Source: Nafulsella turpanensis ZLM-10
Lineage (GTDB): Bacteria > Bacteroidota > Bacteroidia > Cytophagales > Cyclobacteriaceae
Direction of reading: 5' to 3'
NCBI RefSeq assembly: GCF_000346615.1
Contig: NZ_ANNU01000019.1
Location: forward strand, 106,392 to 170,391
DNA length: 64,000 bases
Shown piece by piece: positions 14,173-22,466 of the stretch. The translations under genes were made by a program, and so were the position numbers. Positions within the stretch are counted from its first letter, which is position 1. Every line of letters begins with the position of its first letter. The notes beneath the pieces are model-generated. The model searched no databases and was not told the origin of the DNA. It was given only the letters and a program-made list of their open reading frames with translations.

Positions 14173-15276
14173 TCAGGGTTTGTCTATTAACGCAGCAGTA
14201 GCTCCTTTCTGTATCTTTCCGGATGGGGTGAAACAAAAATTTTTCACAAAAAAAATAGCTTTCGGTAGTTCGTATTTGCCGAGTACCAGCTTTAAATGGG
14301 AAAAAACCTCTGTTTCTGTAGCGGTAGTGAAAGGAGCACCTTCAGCTATAAGAACTAGCCGTTGCCCCAGTTGTTCTTCGGGCAGGGCCCAGGCAAAAAC
14401 TTTTCTTTCTATACCCAACTGTAAAAAGGCTGCCGCCGCCAGTGCATCAATTTTTTCAAGCTGAATTTTAATACCTCCGGAATTGATAATATTATCGGCC
14501 CGACCTATCCAGCGAAAGCGGTTTCCTCCTGATAAGTCCACCACATCATTAGTAACGACGGGAATATTGCCTGTTACGGCTCCTTCTATTACCAGGCAGC
14601 CTCTACTGTCCTGGCTTAGCTTTACCTCCGGAAAGGCGGTAAAGAAATCGGTTGCTTCCGGACCGTTTAGCCTCTGCAGGGCAATATGCGATACAGTTTC
14701 GGTCATGCCATAGGTGCTGAACAGAGGGGCTTTTATATTGCGCAACTGCTCCCGGAGAGAGGAGCTTACCGCTGCTCCTCCAATGATAACAGCCTTCATG
14801 TTTTGTAATATGGCTTTGCTGTGCGGGTTCCGCAGAATCGCTTCCAGCTGCAGGGGTACAAGGGCTGAAAAGTCAAAGTGTGTATCGGTAGGCAAATGAG
14901 CCAGTGGGTCGGCCGATGGTGGTGTCGCCGTGAGGTGGAGGCCATGTTCCATAGCCCTAACCAGCATCATTTTTCCGCCAATATATTCCGCATTTATACA
15001 GAGAAGAGCAGAATTACCTGCGGAGAGCCCCAGAGCTTTTACAGTTTGGCGGGCACTGGCCTGCATCTGCTGCCGGCTTAGTGAAATAGGTTTGGGCTGA
15101 CCTGTAGAGCCGGAAGTATGAATGGTAAAACTATCCTGCCCCTTGAGCCAGCTTTGGCAAAAGCGGAGAAGAGCTTGGGTAAAGGAATCGGTTATGGTAG
15201 GTTCAAACTTTCCTTGCAGGATATTTTCTTCGGTATAATGGCTGTCACCAATTTGTAATGAAAAATGATCTGGCAT
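14173..15276 (-). CDS. menE: o-Succinylbenzoate-CoA ligase (AMP-binding enzyme)
   Basis: The 367-residue acyl-adenylate enzyme activates o-succinylbenzoate in menaquinone synthesis. Visible are the P-loop-like FTIHTSGSTGQPKPI, the STYGMTETVSHIALQRL motif, the RWIGRADNIINSGGIKIQ hinge region and the C-terminal catalytic lysine segment FTPSGKIQKGA. It is shorter than typical MenE (about 450) because the N-terminal subdomain is reduced, as is usual in Bacteroidota. Context with menB and menD on the same strand supports the assignment over a generic ligase. Confidence 0.92.
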   Translation of the reverse strand: MPDHFSLQIGDSHYTEENILQGKFEPTITDSFTQALLRFCQSWLKGQDSFTIHTSGSTGQPKPISLSRQQMQASARQTVKALGLSAGNSALLCINAEYIGGKMMLVRAMEHGLHLTATPPSADPLAHLPTDTHFDFSALVPLQLEAILRNPHSKAILQNMKAVIIGGAAVSSSLREQLRNIKAPLFSTYGMTETVSHIALQRLNGPEATDFFTAFPEVKLSQDSRGCLVIEGAVTGNIPVVTNDVVDLSGGNRFRWIGRADNIINSGGIKIQLEKIDALAAAAFLQLGIERKVFAWALPEEQLGQRLVLIAEGAPFTTATETEVFSHLKLVLGKYELPKAIFFVKNFCFTPSGKIQKGATAALIDKP

Positions 15277-15297
15277 AAAGGGAGTGAGAATAAAAAG

Positions 15298-15364
15298 AAA
15301 AGCTATTCAAAATTTTCAATCTTCTACTGATTGCTCAGCCCGATATCCATTTTGAATAGCTTTT
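15298..15364. terminator. Long perfect inverted repeat between menB and menE
   Basis: AAAAGCTATTCAAAA (15298-15312) and its exact complement (15350-15364) form a 15-bp stem with a 37-nt loop and T-rich flanks on both sides. On the minus strand it follows menB and could reduce readthrough into menE. The large loop is unusual for a simple terminator. Confidence 0.6.
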
Positions 15365-15490
15365 AATTACTTAACTATACGTTGCTGTATATCAGTAAGT
15401 TGCGAATTATAAAATATTTTTAAAAAAATCAGGTGCATCTCTTTAACCGCTATTTTTATTACTAAAAGGATTTACCCAATAGGTTGTTTT

Positions 15491-16333
15491 TTACGGAATC
15501 CACTTGATGTCCTTAAAGTTAGGTTTCCTTTTCTCCAGGAAGGCATTGCGGCCCTCTTTGGCTTCCTCCGTCATATAGGCGAGGCGGGTGGCTTCACCGG
15601 CAAATACCTGCTGGCCTACCATTCCATCGTCGGTGAGGTTAAAGGCAAACTTCAGCATCTTAATAGAAGTAGGTGATTTCGCCAGTATCTCCTGCGCCCA
15701 CTCATAGGCTGTATCTTCCAGCTCCTCGTGCGGAATGACGGCATTAACCATTCCCATATCATAGGCCTCCTGGGCAGAGTAATTACGCCCGAGGAAAAAG
15801 ATTTCCCTGGCACGTTTCTGCCCCACCATTTTTGCCAGGTAAGCCGAGCCATAGCCACCGTCGAAGCTGGTTACATCGGCATCTGTTTGCTTAAAGATGG
15901 CATGTTCTTTACTGGCCAGGCTAAGGTCGCACACCACGTGCAGGCTATGGCCGCCGCCTACCGCCCAGCCCGGCACCACGGCAATAACCACCTTCGGCAT
16001 AAAGCGAATTAGTCGCTGTACTTCCAGTATATTCAGGCGGGGCATGCCTTCGTCATCTACATAGCCCTGGTGGCCGCGGGCATTCTGGTCGCCGCCGCTG
16101 CAAAAAGAATAGACACCATCTTTGGTAGAAGGTCCTTCGGCCGATAGCAGCACCACCCCAATAGAGGTATCTTCGCGGGCATCGAGGAAGGCTTCAAATA
16201 ACTCTCCTACTGTTCTGGGGCGAAAGGCATTGCGTACGTTCGGACGGTTAAATGCGATACGGGCTACTCCATTCGCCTTTTTATAGGTAATATCCTGGTA
16301 TTCCTTTACTGTTTGCCAGTTTGCTTTACTCAT
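15491..16333 (-). CDS. menB: 1,4-Dihydroxy-2-naphthoyl-CoA synthase
   Basis: The 280-residue crotonase-fold enzyme cyclises o-succinylbenzoyl-CoA. Family motifs include ARIAFNRPNVRNAFRPRTV, YSFCSGGDQNARGHQGY, VPGWAVGGGHSLHVVCDL and DVTSFDGGYGSAYLAKMVGQ, with the C-terminal EGRNAFLEKRKPNF typical of MenB. Length fits. It lies between menD and menE on the minus strand, with ~100-bp and ~210-bp gaps that allow separate regulation. Confidence 0.97.
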   Translation of the reverse strand: MSKANWQTVKEYQDITYKKANGVARIAFNRPNVRNAFRPRTVGELFEAFLDAREDTSIGVVLLSAEGPSTKDGVYSFCSGGDQNARGHQGYVDDEGMPRLNILEVQRLIRFMPKVVIAVVPGWAVGGGHSLHVVCDLSLASKEHAIFKQTDADVTSFDGGYGSAYLAKMVGQKRAREIFFLGRNYSAQEAYDMGMVNAVIPHEELEDTAYEWAQEILAKSPTSIKMLKFAFNLTDDGMVGQQVFAGEATRLAYMTEEAKEGRNAFLEKRKPNFKDIKWIP

Positions 16334-16435
16334 GTTTATCTAAATTATTATTTTACTTGCTTTTAGGTGGTCGGGAAAACTTCACATTCCATTTATGGAG
16401 AAAATAAATTCCTTTCGGCTTACCGAATGAACCTG

Positions 16436-18160
16436 TTACTCATAGGCATGAATTCCCTGTTTATACCGCTTTAGCAGCTCAGCATTGGTTTTGCTGTCTG
16501 TTTCTACTTCCAGCAGTTTTGGACCGCCCTCTTCCGACAGGAAATCTGGTAAAGCAGTCTCCAGTGCTTCTCTACTGCTGCAATGGAAATATTGCAGGCC
16601 AAACTCCCGCGCGGTGGCGGCGGCTGTAAGGGGTTGCCGGGTCTCGAAATATTCTTCCAACTCCGGCTGCTCGCCTGGTCCTTTTATAAGTCTGAAAATG
16701 CCACCGGCATGGTTGTTTAGCACCATAATCCGGAGGTTAGGAGGGAGGTAATTATTCCAGAGGGCATTACGGTCATAGAAAAAGGCCATATCGCCGGTTA
16801 TAAGCAGGTGCAGGCTTTTATCTGCCAGGGCAGCGCCAAGAGCCGTGCTGGTGCTGCCGTCGATGCCACTGGTGCCGCGGTTCGCCAGCACCTCAATATT
16901 TTTTTGTGAGGTGTAAAGCCCTATAAAATTAGCATAACGTACGGCGGTACTGTTGGCCAGGTGCAGTTTATAATGCGGCGGAAGCTGGCCCAGGCAAAGC
17001 TGAACGGCATGAAATTCCCCCCAGTTTTCGGTTGGCTGGAAAAAAGCCGCAGCGGCCTTTTCGCTTTTTTCCTGATGCGAAAACCATTCCTGGCGGTACA
17101 CTTTCTGTTCCTTCACTCTTTCTTCTGCCTTTATGCCCCGGTTGTTCAGCTCCATAAAAAACCGGGCAGGTTCCATCGGAATAATCCTGCTAAGGCTTTG
17201 GAAGGTATCGGCCACCTCGCCGGCTGGTTGCAGGTGCCAGTGTGCCTTTGGCTGGTACTTCCGTAAGAATAACTTCAGGTTTTTACTAATGACAGACTTC
17301 CCAAAAGTTATCAGCAGCTCTGGCTGAAGCGCTTCCAGCTCCGGCTCATTGCTCCGGCTCAAAAAGCTATCCTGCAGGCGGATGGCACTTTCAATTCCAT
17401 GCAGGTTGCTGATGATATCTGCCACCACAGGAATCTTCTGTACGCGGGCGGTTTGCTGCAGTTGTTTCAATAATACTGCATCCGGCTGCTGTTGTCCGCC
17501 TACAATAAGCTTCCGGCCAAAGCTCTTCCATTCCAGCTCCAGCTGGCTCCATTGCTCATTACTTAAAGAGGAGGCAGGAGCCCAGTTTTCAATGGTTCTG
17601 ATTTCTTCCGAATAGTACCAGCGCTCTCCTTCTGCCGGGTAGAAGGGTTCCCGAAGAGGGATGTTAATATGTACAGGCCCGGCAGGGAACTGGCGGCTAA
17701 GGTTAATGGCTTCGTTAAGGCTGCGGTTTACCTGCCACTGGGCATCGGGGTGGCGAAGGTCGGCGGGCAACTGCCAGGCTTTTTTGGCATGGGCACCATA
17801 AATATTTTGCTGGCGGATGGTTTGTCCGTCGAGCTGGTCAATCCATTCAGGAGGGCGGTCGGCTGTAAGTACCAGCAGGGGAATTTGCTGGAAAAAGGCT
17901 TCGGCTACTGCCGGGGCATAGTTATAGGCGGCAGTGCCGGAGGTGCAAATCAGTACCACGGGCTGCTTTAGTTGCTGGGCCATTCCAAGGGCGATAAAAG
18001 CTGCGGAGCGTTCGTCGCTTATGGTTCGGGTGCGGATGTGTGGGTGCCGAGTAAATGCCAGCGTGAGGGGGGCGTTACGGGAACCCGGAGAAAGAATGGC
18101 TTCCTTAATGCCCTGCTGTGCACAAAGTGCGGCTATATCGTTAACAGACTGTAAAATCAA
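16436..18160 (-). CDS. menD: SEPHCHC synthase (menaquinone synthesis, ThDP-dependent)
   Basis: The 574-residue thiamine-diphosphate enzyme adds 2-oxoglutarate to isochorismate. It begins with the MenD N-terminal pattern (GIKEAILSPGSRNAPLTLAF, SDERSAAFIALGMAQ, TSGTAAYNYAPAVAEAF). The C-terminal ThDP-binding region shows NRGTSGIDGSTSTALGAALA, LITGDMAFFYDRNALW and NNHAGGIFRLIKGP. Length matches MenD. A minus-strand terminator lies upstream at 18247-18273, so menD probably starts its own transcript. Confidence 0.96.
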   Translation of the reverse strand: MILQSVNDIAALCAQQGIKEAILSPGSRNAPLTLAFTRHPHIRTRTISDERSAAFIALGMAQQLKQPVVLICTSGTAAYNYAPAVAEAFFQQIPLLVLTADRPPEWIDQLDGQTIRQQNIYGAHAKKAWQLPADLRHPDAQWQVNRSLNEAINLSRQFPAGPVHINIPLREPFYPAEGERWYYSEEIRTIENWAPASSLSNEQWSQLELEWKSFGRKLIVGGQQQPDAVLLKQLQQTARVQKIPVVADIISNLHGIESAIRLQDSFLSRSNEPELEALQPELLITFGKSVISKNLKLFLRKYQPKAHWHLQPAGEVADTFQSLSRIIPMEPARFFMELNNRGIKAEERVKEQKVYRQEWFSHQEKSEKAAAAFFQPTENWGEFHAVQLCLGQLPPHYKLHLANSTAVRYANFIGLYTSQKNIEVLANRGTSGIDGSTSTALGAALADKSLHLLITGDMAFFYDRNALWNNYLPPNLRIMVLNNHAGGIFRLIKGPGEQPELEEYFETRQPLTAAATAREFGLQYFHCSSREALETALPDFLSEEGGPKLLEVETDSKTNAELLKRYKQGIHAYE

Positions 18161-18500
18161 AGGCGTAAAAAATTATCTAAAACAAATATCGGCTATGCAG
18201 GCCAATATTAAAAATTGGTCTGCTAAATCTATTCCCGAGCCATAGCCAAAAAAAAGCCGGTGGTAAACCGGCTATGTTTTATTAAATTTATCTCCATGCA
18301 ATGGGTGGGGGAGCGGAAGAAGTGAGTTCATGAAGGATAAAAGCTTTCAGGGTATCTGCTAATAATGCTCATTCAAATAATCAACAGGTTGCTTTAGTCT
18401 CCTGCATCCCCTAGGAATAAGAGCCATTGATGAACACTTCGTCTCCAGCTTCCTGGCTCTTCAATCTATTATCTGTTATTTCAGATCTCCCACCTTTACC
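18161..18500. other. 340-bp non-coding gap upstream of menD
   Basis: It holds the menD promoter region, a minus-strand terminator (18247-18273) and an inverted repeat AAGAGCCA/TGGCTCTT near 18418-18463. I checked the minus strand for an amino-acid-rich leader ORF and found none. Confidence 0.6.
18247..18273 (-). terminator. Terminator upstream of menD on the minus strand
   Basis: On the minus strand AGCCGGT (complement of 18267-18273) pairs with ACCGGCT (complement of 18255-18261) around a 5-nt loop, followed by a T-run. It would end transcripts arriving from the 18.5-19.6 kb genes before menD. Confidence 0.75.
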
Positions 18501-18890
18501 TTAAACCTGGAAATCATTGAACCCATGTGTTGGGTCAAGGTCCAAAACCCGTGAAGGAGTATCGACAATCATACCGCGGTCGCCCAGGAACACGATAGGT
18601 GTATAGAGCATCTCCGGGTTGGCCACTAAGGCTTTTAACCACTCTTCTTCGCTCAACTCCACATCACTAAACTTTTCTTTATAAGTAGTAGAGCCTTTAT
18701 CGACCAGGTCTTGCGCCCGTCTGCCCAGCTTATCCAGCATTTCTATCAGCTGCCGGGAGTTTGGCATATTTTTTCTTACATCTATATCATTAATATGCTC
18801 CGTAAGCTGCTTCACTAAATTATAGGTATTCTTATCGCGCTTCACATCCGGATTCCAGTATATGATCGCTTCTCTTTTATTATATTCCAT
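18501..18890 (-). CDS. ArsC/Spx-family thioredoxin-fold protein without the catalytic Cys
   Basis: The 129-residue protein has the arsenate-reductase-like C-terminal pattern: EEWLKALVANPEMLYTPIVFLGDRGMIVDTP, where LxxNPxLLxRPI is usual. There is no cysteine anywhere in the protein, so the CX5 redox/arsenate site of ArsC is absent and the activity must be different or lost. The N-terminus (KREAIIYWNPDVKRDKNTY) replaces the usual YxxPxCxTC strand-loop. It is followed 61 bp upstream on the same strand by a histidine phosphatase. Identification is by the C-terminal motif only. Confidence 0.6.
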   Translation of the reverse strand: MEYNKREAIIYWNPDVKRDKNTYNLVKQLTEHINDIDVRKNMPNSRQLIEMLDKLGRRAQDLVDKGSTTYKEKFSDVELSEEEWLKALVANPEMLYTPIVFLGDRGMIVDTPSRVLDLDPTHGFNDFQV

Positions 18891-18951
18891 ACAGTCATTT
18901 CAATTTTACTTGTATACGAAAAACGGTACAGAAGTTGAATTGTTTAGGGCC

Positions 18952-19581
18952 TTAAGCAGGGCCGCTTCCGTTCAGGTGGAGCAGATTGTTGTAATCGTCC
19001 AGCACAAACATGCTTCCGGTATAAGTGAGTTTGTAGAGAGAAGTATTATGGTGCTCAAAAATATCCATTTCCGATAGCGGGTAGTTGAGCATCAGGCAGA
19101 GCAGTATCCGCATGGCCCTGCCGTGCATACAAATAAGGATATTCTCTGCTTTCTCTTCCCGGGTTAAATAGTCCAGTACCAGCTTTTGTCGCTCCTGTAC
19201 CTGCAGGGGACTTTCTCCACCTTCAATCATTACATGCAATTCTCCACTTTGCCAGGCCTTCACCACCTTCATATACTCATCGTGGTCTTCTGCAGTAGAG
19301 GTTTTTCCTTCCTTTATTCCCCAGTTAATCTCATTGAGCCCTTCAAACTGTATATGCGGAATGCCGGCCTCTATAAAGCGTGCCACCGTCTGATGGGTTC
19401 TGATAAGTGCGGAGGTATATACCCGCTCGAAAGGATGCTCACGATAGAAGTTCCATAACTGCTCCGCCTGCCATCGGCCGGTATCGTTAAGCGGAGCATC
19501 AATGCCGCTGCCCTGTACAATTCCGTTTTTATTGTATTCGGTTTGTCCGTGCCTGAACAGAAATATTTTTTTGCTTTTCAA
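18952..19581 (-). CDS. Histidine phosphatase family protein (phosphoglycerate mutase-like)
   Basis: The 209-residue cytosolic phosphatase has the RHG motif in IFLFRHGQTEYNKNGIVQG, TSALIRTHQTV (phosphate-binding Arg), the acidic LNEINWGIKEG where a catalytic Glu is expected, and the second His in NILICMHGRAMRILLCLML. It resembles the cobC/GpmB-like group; the substrate is unknown. The start at 19581 (MKSKKIFLFRHG) is close to the first motif, as expected. A dispersed Bacteroidota repeat lies just upstream, between this gene and the divergent thioesterase. Confidence 0.9.
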   Translation of the reverse strand: MKSKKIFLFRHGQTEYNKNGIVQGSGIDAPLNDTGRWQAEQLWNFYREHPFERVYTSALIRTHQTVARFIEAGIPHIQFEGLNEINWGIKEGKTSTAEDHDEYMKVVKAWQSGELHVMIEGGESPLQVQERQKLVLDYLTREEKAENILICMHGRAMRILLCLMLNYPLSEMDIFEHHNTSLYKLTYTGSMFVLDDYNNLLHLNGSGPA

Positions 19582-19624
19582 TTTTGCCTTAATTTTACAC
19601 TCCCTGCCGGAATTTAGTTGATAT

Positions 19625-19741
19625 TTGGGCGTGCCCCTATTGCCTGAGGAGGTACAAGCGGGGCGGACTTTCGGCCCTCACCCAGGCACCCAAACAAGAA
19701 GGTTTGGGTTTAAACACGGGCCTTTACCCCTCACGCAGGGC
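19625..19741. repeat. Dispersed Bacteroidota intergenic element (GGGCGTGCC ... CCCTCACGC type)
   Basis: The ~115-bp GC-rich segment begins TTTGGGCGTGCCCC, has GGGCGGACTTTCGGCC in the middle and ends CGGGCC...CCCCTCACGCAGGGC. I recognise this order of blocks from memory as a widely dispersed, apparently structured non-coding element in Bacteroidota genomes; its function is unknown to me. Internal complementarities include GGGC/GCCC pairs and AAACC near GGTTT. It lies in the divergent gap between the histidine phosphatase and thioesterase genes. Confidence 0.55.
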
Positions 19742-19757
19742 TAAAATTACGAAAAAT

Positions 19758-20180
19758 ATGGTATTTAAACCTGGTATCAAGCTCGAAGCACTCAACCAAA
19801 TGAGCAAAAACACACTGCTGGAGCACCTGGGAATTAAATTTACGGCTATAGGGGAGGACTCTCTTACGGCCCGAATGCCGGTCGATTCCCGTACTCACCA
19901 GCCCTTCGGGCTGCTGCATGGCGGGGCATCTGTTGCCTTGGCCGAAACCCTGGGGAGTGTAGCTGCTCATTGCTGTATCGATACAGAAAAAGAGTTTGCC
20001 GTAGGGCTGGATATCAATGCCAATCACCTGCGAAGTGTGAGGAGTGGCTATGTGGTGGGGGTGAGTAAACCTATTCATATTGGAAAATCAACCCAGGTGT
20101 GGGAGATCCGTATCTCCAGCGAAGAGGGCGTGCTAGTGTGCATCAGCCGGATCACTATGGCGATACTGGAAATGAAATAA
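19758..20180 (+). CDS. Hotdog-fold acyl-CoA thioesterase, probable DHNA-CoA hydrolase
   Basis: The ~140-residue PaaI/YdiI-type hotdog thioesterase shows the signature HQPFGLLHGGASVALAETLGS with the catalytic acid in the AETLGS helix. Its start overlaps nothing and the next gene, menF, begins 1 bp after its stop, so the pair is almost certainly one operon. This strongly suggests hydrolysis of 1,4-dihydroxy-2-naphthoyl-CoA in menaquinone synthesis (the MenI role). The start at 19758 (MVFKPGIKLEALNQ) is preferred; the frame extends 18 codons upstream into the dispersed repeat, which is unlikely to be coding. Confidence 0.88.
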   Translation: MVFKPGIKLEALNQMSKNTLLEHLGIKFTAIGEDSLTARMPVDSRTHQPFGLLHGGASVALAETLGSVAAHCCIDTEKEFAVGLDINANHLRSVRSGYVVGVSKPIHIGKSTQVWEIRISSEEGVLVCISRITMAILEMK

Positions 20181-20181
20181 T

Positions 20182-21435
20182 ATGAAAGAAGCGGAGGAAC
20201 TGCTTTCAGAACATTTTTTAGAAATTCCTGCGGAAGAGGCACTAGAGCGGCTCCTATTCTCTGCTCTGGCCGAAGGCTTGCCTGTAGCCTGTTGGCGCTC
20301 TCCCGGCCAGCAAAAATGCCACCTTCTTATCGACCTTTCCGGGAAGGCCAGGACCGTCCATCCGGAGGTGGAAAAACTGCCATCCGGCTTTGTGTTTACT
20401 CCTTATGCGGCCGACCTCGTCGAAGCAGGGGCGGCCGAAAGTAAGCAGAGCCTTTTATTAGAGGCTCACCTCTATCTTACCACTGAGTCCGGAGCTTCGG
20501 TGCAATTATCGCCTGACCTGAGTCCTGCACTCCAGGAAAAAGCAGACGCTTTACTGGCCCGTGCATTGGAAGTGGAAGTAGGGGGAAAGGTCCTGCCTTA
20601 TTTTGTGCAGCCGGGGATACAGGCCAGCGGAACAGAAAAAGAACAATATTGCCAGCTGGTTGCACAGGCGATACAGGAAGTTAGGGAGGGGGAGCTCCAG
20701 AAAGTGGTGTGTGCCCGAAAAAAGGAAGTTAAGCTCAAGTCGGATTTTCAGCTACTGCCCTTCTTCCGCACGCTTTGCCAGGCCTATGTAAATGCTTTTG
20801 TATCCTTTGTGAGTATTCCGGAGGTAGGGAGTTGGCTGGGCGCTACGCCGGAAACCCTCATCAGCATCAATGAGCAGAAGATGTTCCGGACCATGGCCCT
20901 AGCGGGTACACAGCCCAAATCTGCTGCTCCGCGCCCGGCCGAGGCAGTATGGCGACAAAAGGAGATAGAGGAACAGGCGCTGGTAAGTCGTTACATTATT
21001 AACTGCTTTAAAAAGATACGCCTAAGGGAGTTTGAGGAAGTGGGACCGCGAACCGTGGTGGCTGGCAATCTTATGCATTTGCGCACCGACTTTGTGGTGG
21101 ATATGGAAGCGACAGGTTTCCCGGCGCTTGGTAGCCAGATGCTGGAGCTCCTGCATCCTACCTCTGCCGTTTGCGGGATGCCTCGTACGGAAGCCAAGGT
21201 GTTTCTGAATCAGCACGAGCAGCTGAGCAGAGAATTTTATGCAGGCTTCCTGGGTCCGGTAAGGGTAGAAGGCGAAACTCATTTATATGTAAACCTCCGC
21301 TGTATGCAGTTGCTTCAGAAGGAGGTTATTCTATATGCCGGTGCAGGAATTACTGCCGACTCTGAGCCTGAGCGGGAGTGGCAGGAGACAGAACAGAAGT
21401 GTGCGACCCTTGCCGCCTTTCTGGGGGCTGAATAA
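20182..21435 (+). CDS. menF: Isochorismate synthase
   Basis: The 417-residue chorismate-using enzyme converts chorismate to isochorismate at the entry to menaquinone synthesis. The C-terminal chorismate-binding domain shows LQKVVCARKKEV, SWLGATPETLI, MALAGTQP, LHPTSAVCGMPR, FYAGFLGPV and LYAGAGITADSEPEREW. The lysine of KVVCARK is the expected catalytic residue. No siderophore genes are nearby and a menaquinone thioesterase precedes it, so MenF fits better than EntC. It is divergent from the menDBE cluster. Confidence 0.94.
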   Translation: MKEAEELLSEHFLEIPAEEALERLLFSALAEGLPVACWRSPGQQKCHLLIDLSGKARTVHPEVEKLPSGFVFTPYAADLVEAGAAESKQSLLLEAHLYLTTESGASVQLSPDLSPALQEKADALLARALEVEVGGKVLPYFVQPGIQASGTEKEQYCQLVAQAIQEVREGELQKVVCARKKEVKLKSDFQLLPFFRTLCQAYVNAFVSFVSIPEVGSWLGATPETLISINEQKMFRTMALAGTQPKSAAPRPAEAVWRQKEIEEQALVSRYIINCFKKIRLREFEEVGPRTVVAGNLMHLRTDFVVDMEATGFPALGSQMLELLHPTSAVCGMPRTEAKVFLNQHEQLSREFYAGFLGPVRVEGETHLYVNLRCMQLLQKEVILYAGAGITADSEPEREWQETEQKCATLAAFLGAE

Positions 21436-21630
21436 GTTTTTCGGTTTTTTCCGGAGTCCAAGAGCTCATTACCCTTTTTTGTCTCTAATTCTTTAAGCTC
21501 GGCTGAGGTGTGGCCGACTCAACTCTTTCCCTTTCCAGAACTGGAGTACCGAGGGAGTAGAGATGGCGTTGAGAGGTTTCCGTCTGCGAGGGGTGGATGG
21601 GCGCCATGAGAAAAAAAGATTAATCTAAAA

Positions 21631-21675
21631 AAGCAAAAAGGCTGCTGATGTTACCATCAAACAGCCTTTTTGCTT
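21631..21675. terminator. Bidirectional terminator between menF and the zinc-ribbon gene
   Basis: AAGCAAAAAGGCTG (21631-21644) and its exact complement (21662-21675) form a 14-bp stem flanked by A- and T-runs on both sides, between convergent genes. Confidence 0.88.
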
Positions 21676-21691
21676 TTATTTTATTTAAGGA

Positions 21692-22459
21692 TTACCGGCG
21701 TCCTACGCGGCGGGTAGGCTTGTTTTCGTCCTCAATGTCGTCGTCCACATCGGCAAGAATACGGCCACAGTGTTCGCACACGATAAGCTTTTTATGGTCG
21801 CGAATGTCGGCACGGCGTTGTGGTGGCACCAGGTTAAAGCAACCTCCGCAGGCACCGCGCTTAACGGTAACAACTGCGAGTCCGTTCCGGGCATTGCCGC
21901 GAATACGCTCATAGCCTTTTAGCAGGCGATCTTCTACCCGCTTGGCGGCTTTTTCACGGTCGCTTAACAGCTTCTGTTCTTCATCTGAGCTTTCTTTGGT
22001 AATTTGATCCAGCTCTTTTTTCTTGGCATCCAGGTCTTTTTTGCGCTCTTCCAGCTGTGCTTTCGTCGCATCAATTTCTTCCTGCTTGCGCTCAATCTGG
22101 GCATAGCCCTCTTTAATGCGCTTCTCCGAGATTTGTATCTCTAACTTCTGAAGTTCTACTTCTTTGGTAATGGCATCGTACTCGCGGTTATTGCGGACGT
22201 TCATCTGCTGCTCTTCGTACTTCTTAATGAGCTTTTCAGAGTCCTTAATGCTTGTACGATTATTTTCGATACCTACCTCAATATCCTTTAATTCGTTCTC
22301 GTATTTAGTGATCCTGGTTTGGTAGCCGGCAAGCTCGTCTTCCAGATCGCTTACTTCTTCCGGGAGGGCACCTCTTATTGTTTTAATGGCATCCAGGGCA
22401 TTGTCAATATTTTGTAGCTCCAGTAAGGCCTCTAATTTTTGTGATACGGTACTTTCCAT
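21692..22459 (-). CDS. Coiled-coil protein with C4-type zinc ribbon
   Basis: The 255-residue protein has a long antiparallel coiled coil (about residues 5-185, repeats rich in E, K and Q), followed by a DUF164-type zinc ribbon. The four zinc cysteines are in KRGACGGCFNLVPPQ and VCEHCGRILAD near residues 203-235. These proteins are widespread, probably nucleic-acid associated, with no firm function. The stop is followed by a terminator, and the Nif3-like gene ends 7 bp upstream. The two form a conserved Bacteroidota pair and probably one transcript. Confidence 0.93.
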   Translation of the reverse strand: MESTVSQKLEALLELQNIDNALDAIKTIRGALPEEVSDLEDELAGYQTRITKYENELKDIEVGIENNRTSIKDSEKLIKKYEEQQMNVRNNREYDAITKEVELQKLEIQISEKRIKEGYAQIERKQEEIDATKAQLEERKKDLDAKKKELDQITKESSDEEQKLLSDREKAAKRVEDRLLKGYERIRGNARNGLAVVTVKRGACGGCFNLVPPQRRADIRDHKKLIVCEHCGRILADVDDDIEDENKPTRRVGRR

Positions 22460-22466
22460 GTATGCT

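Noticed and set aside
18361..18463. Possible leader ORF upstream of menD on the minus strand
   Set aside because: The 22-codon frame has no run of any amino acid and menaquinone synthesis has no cognate tRNA signal.
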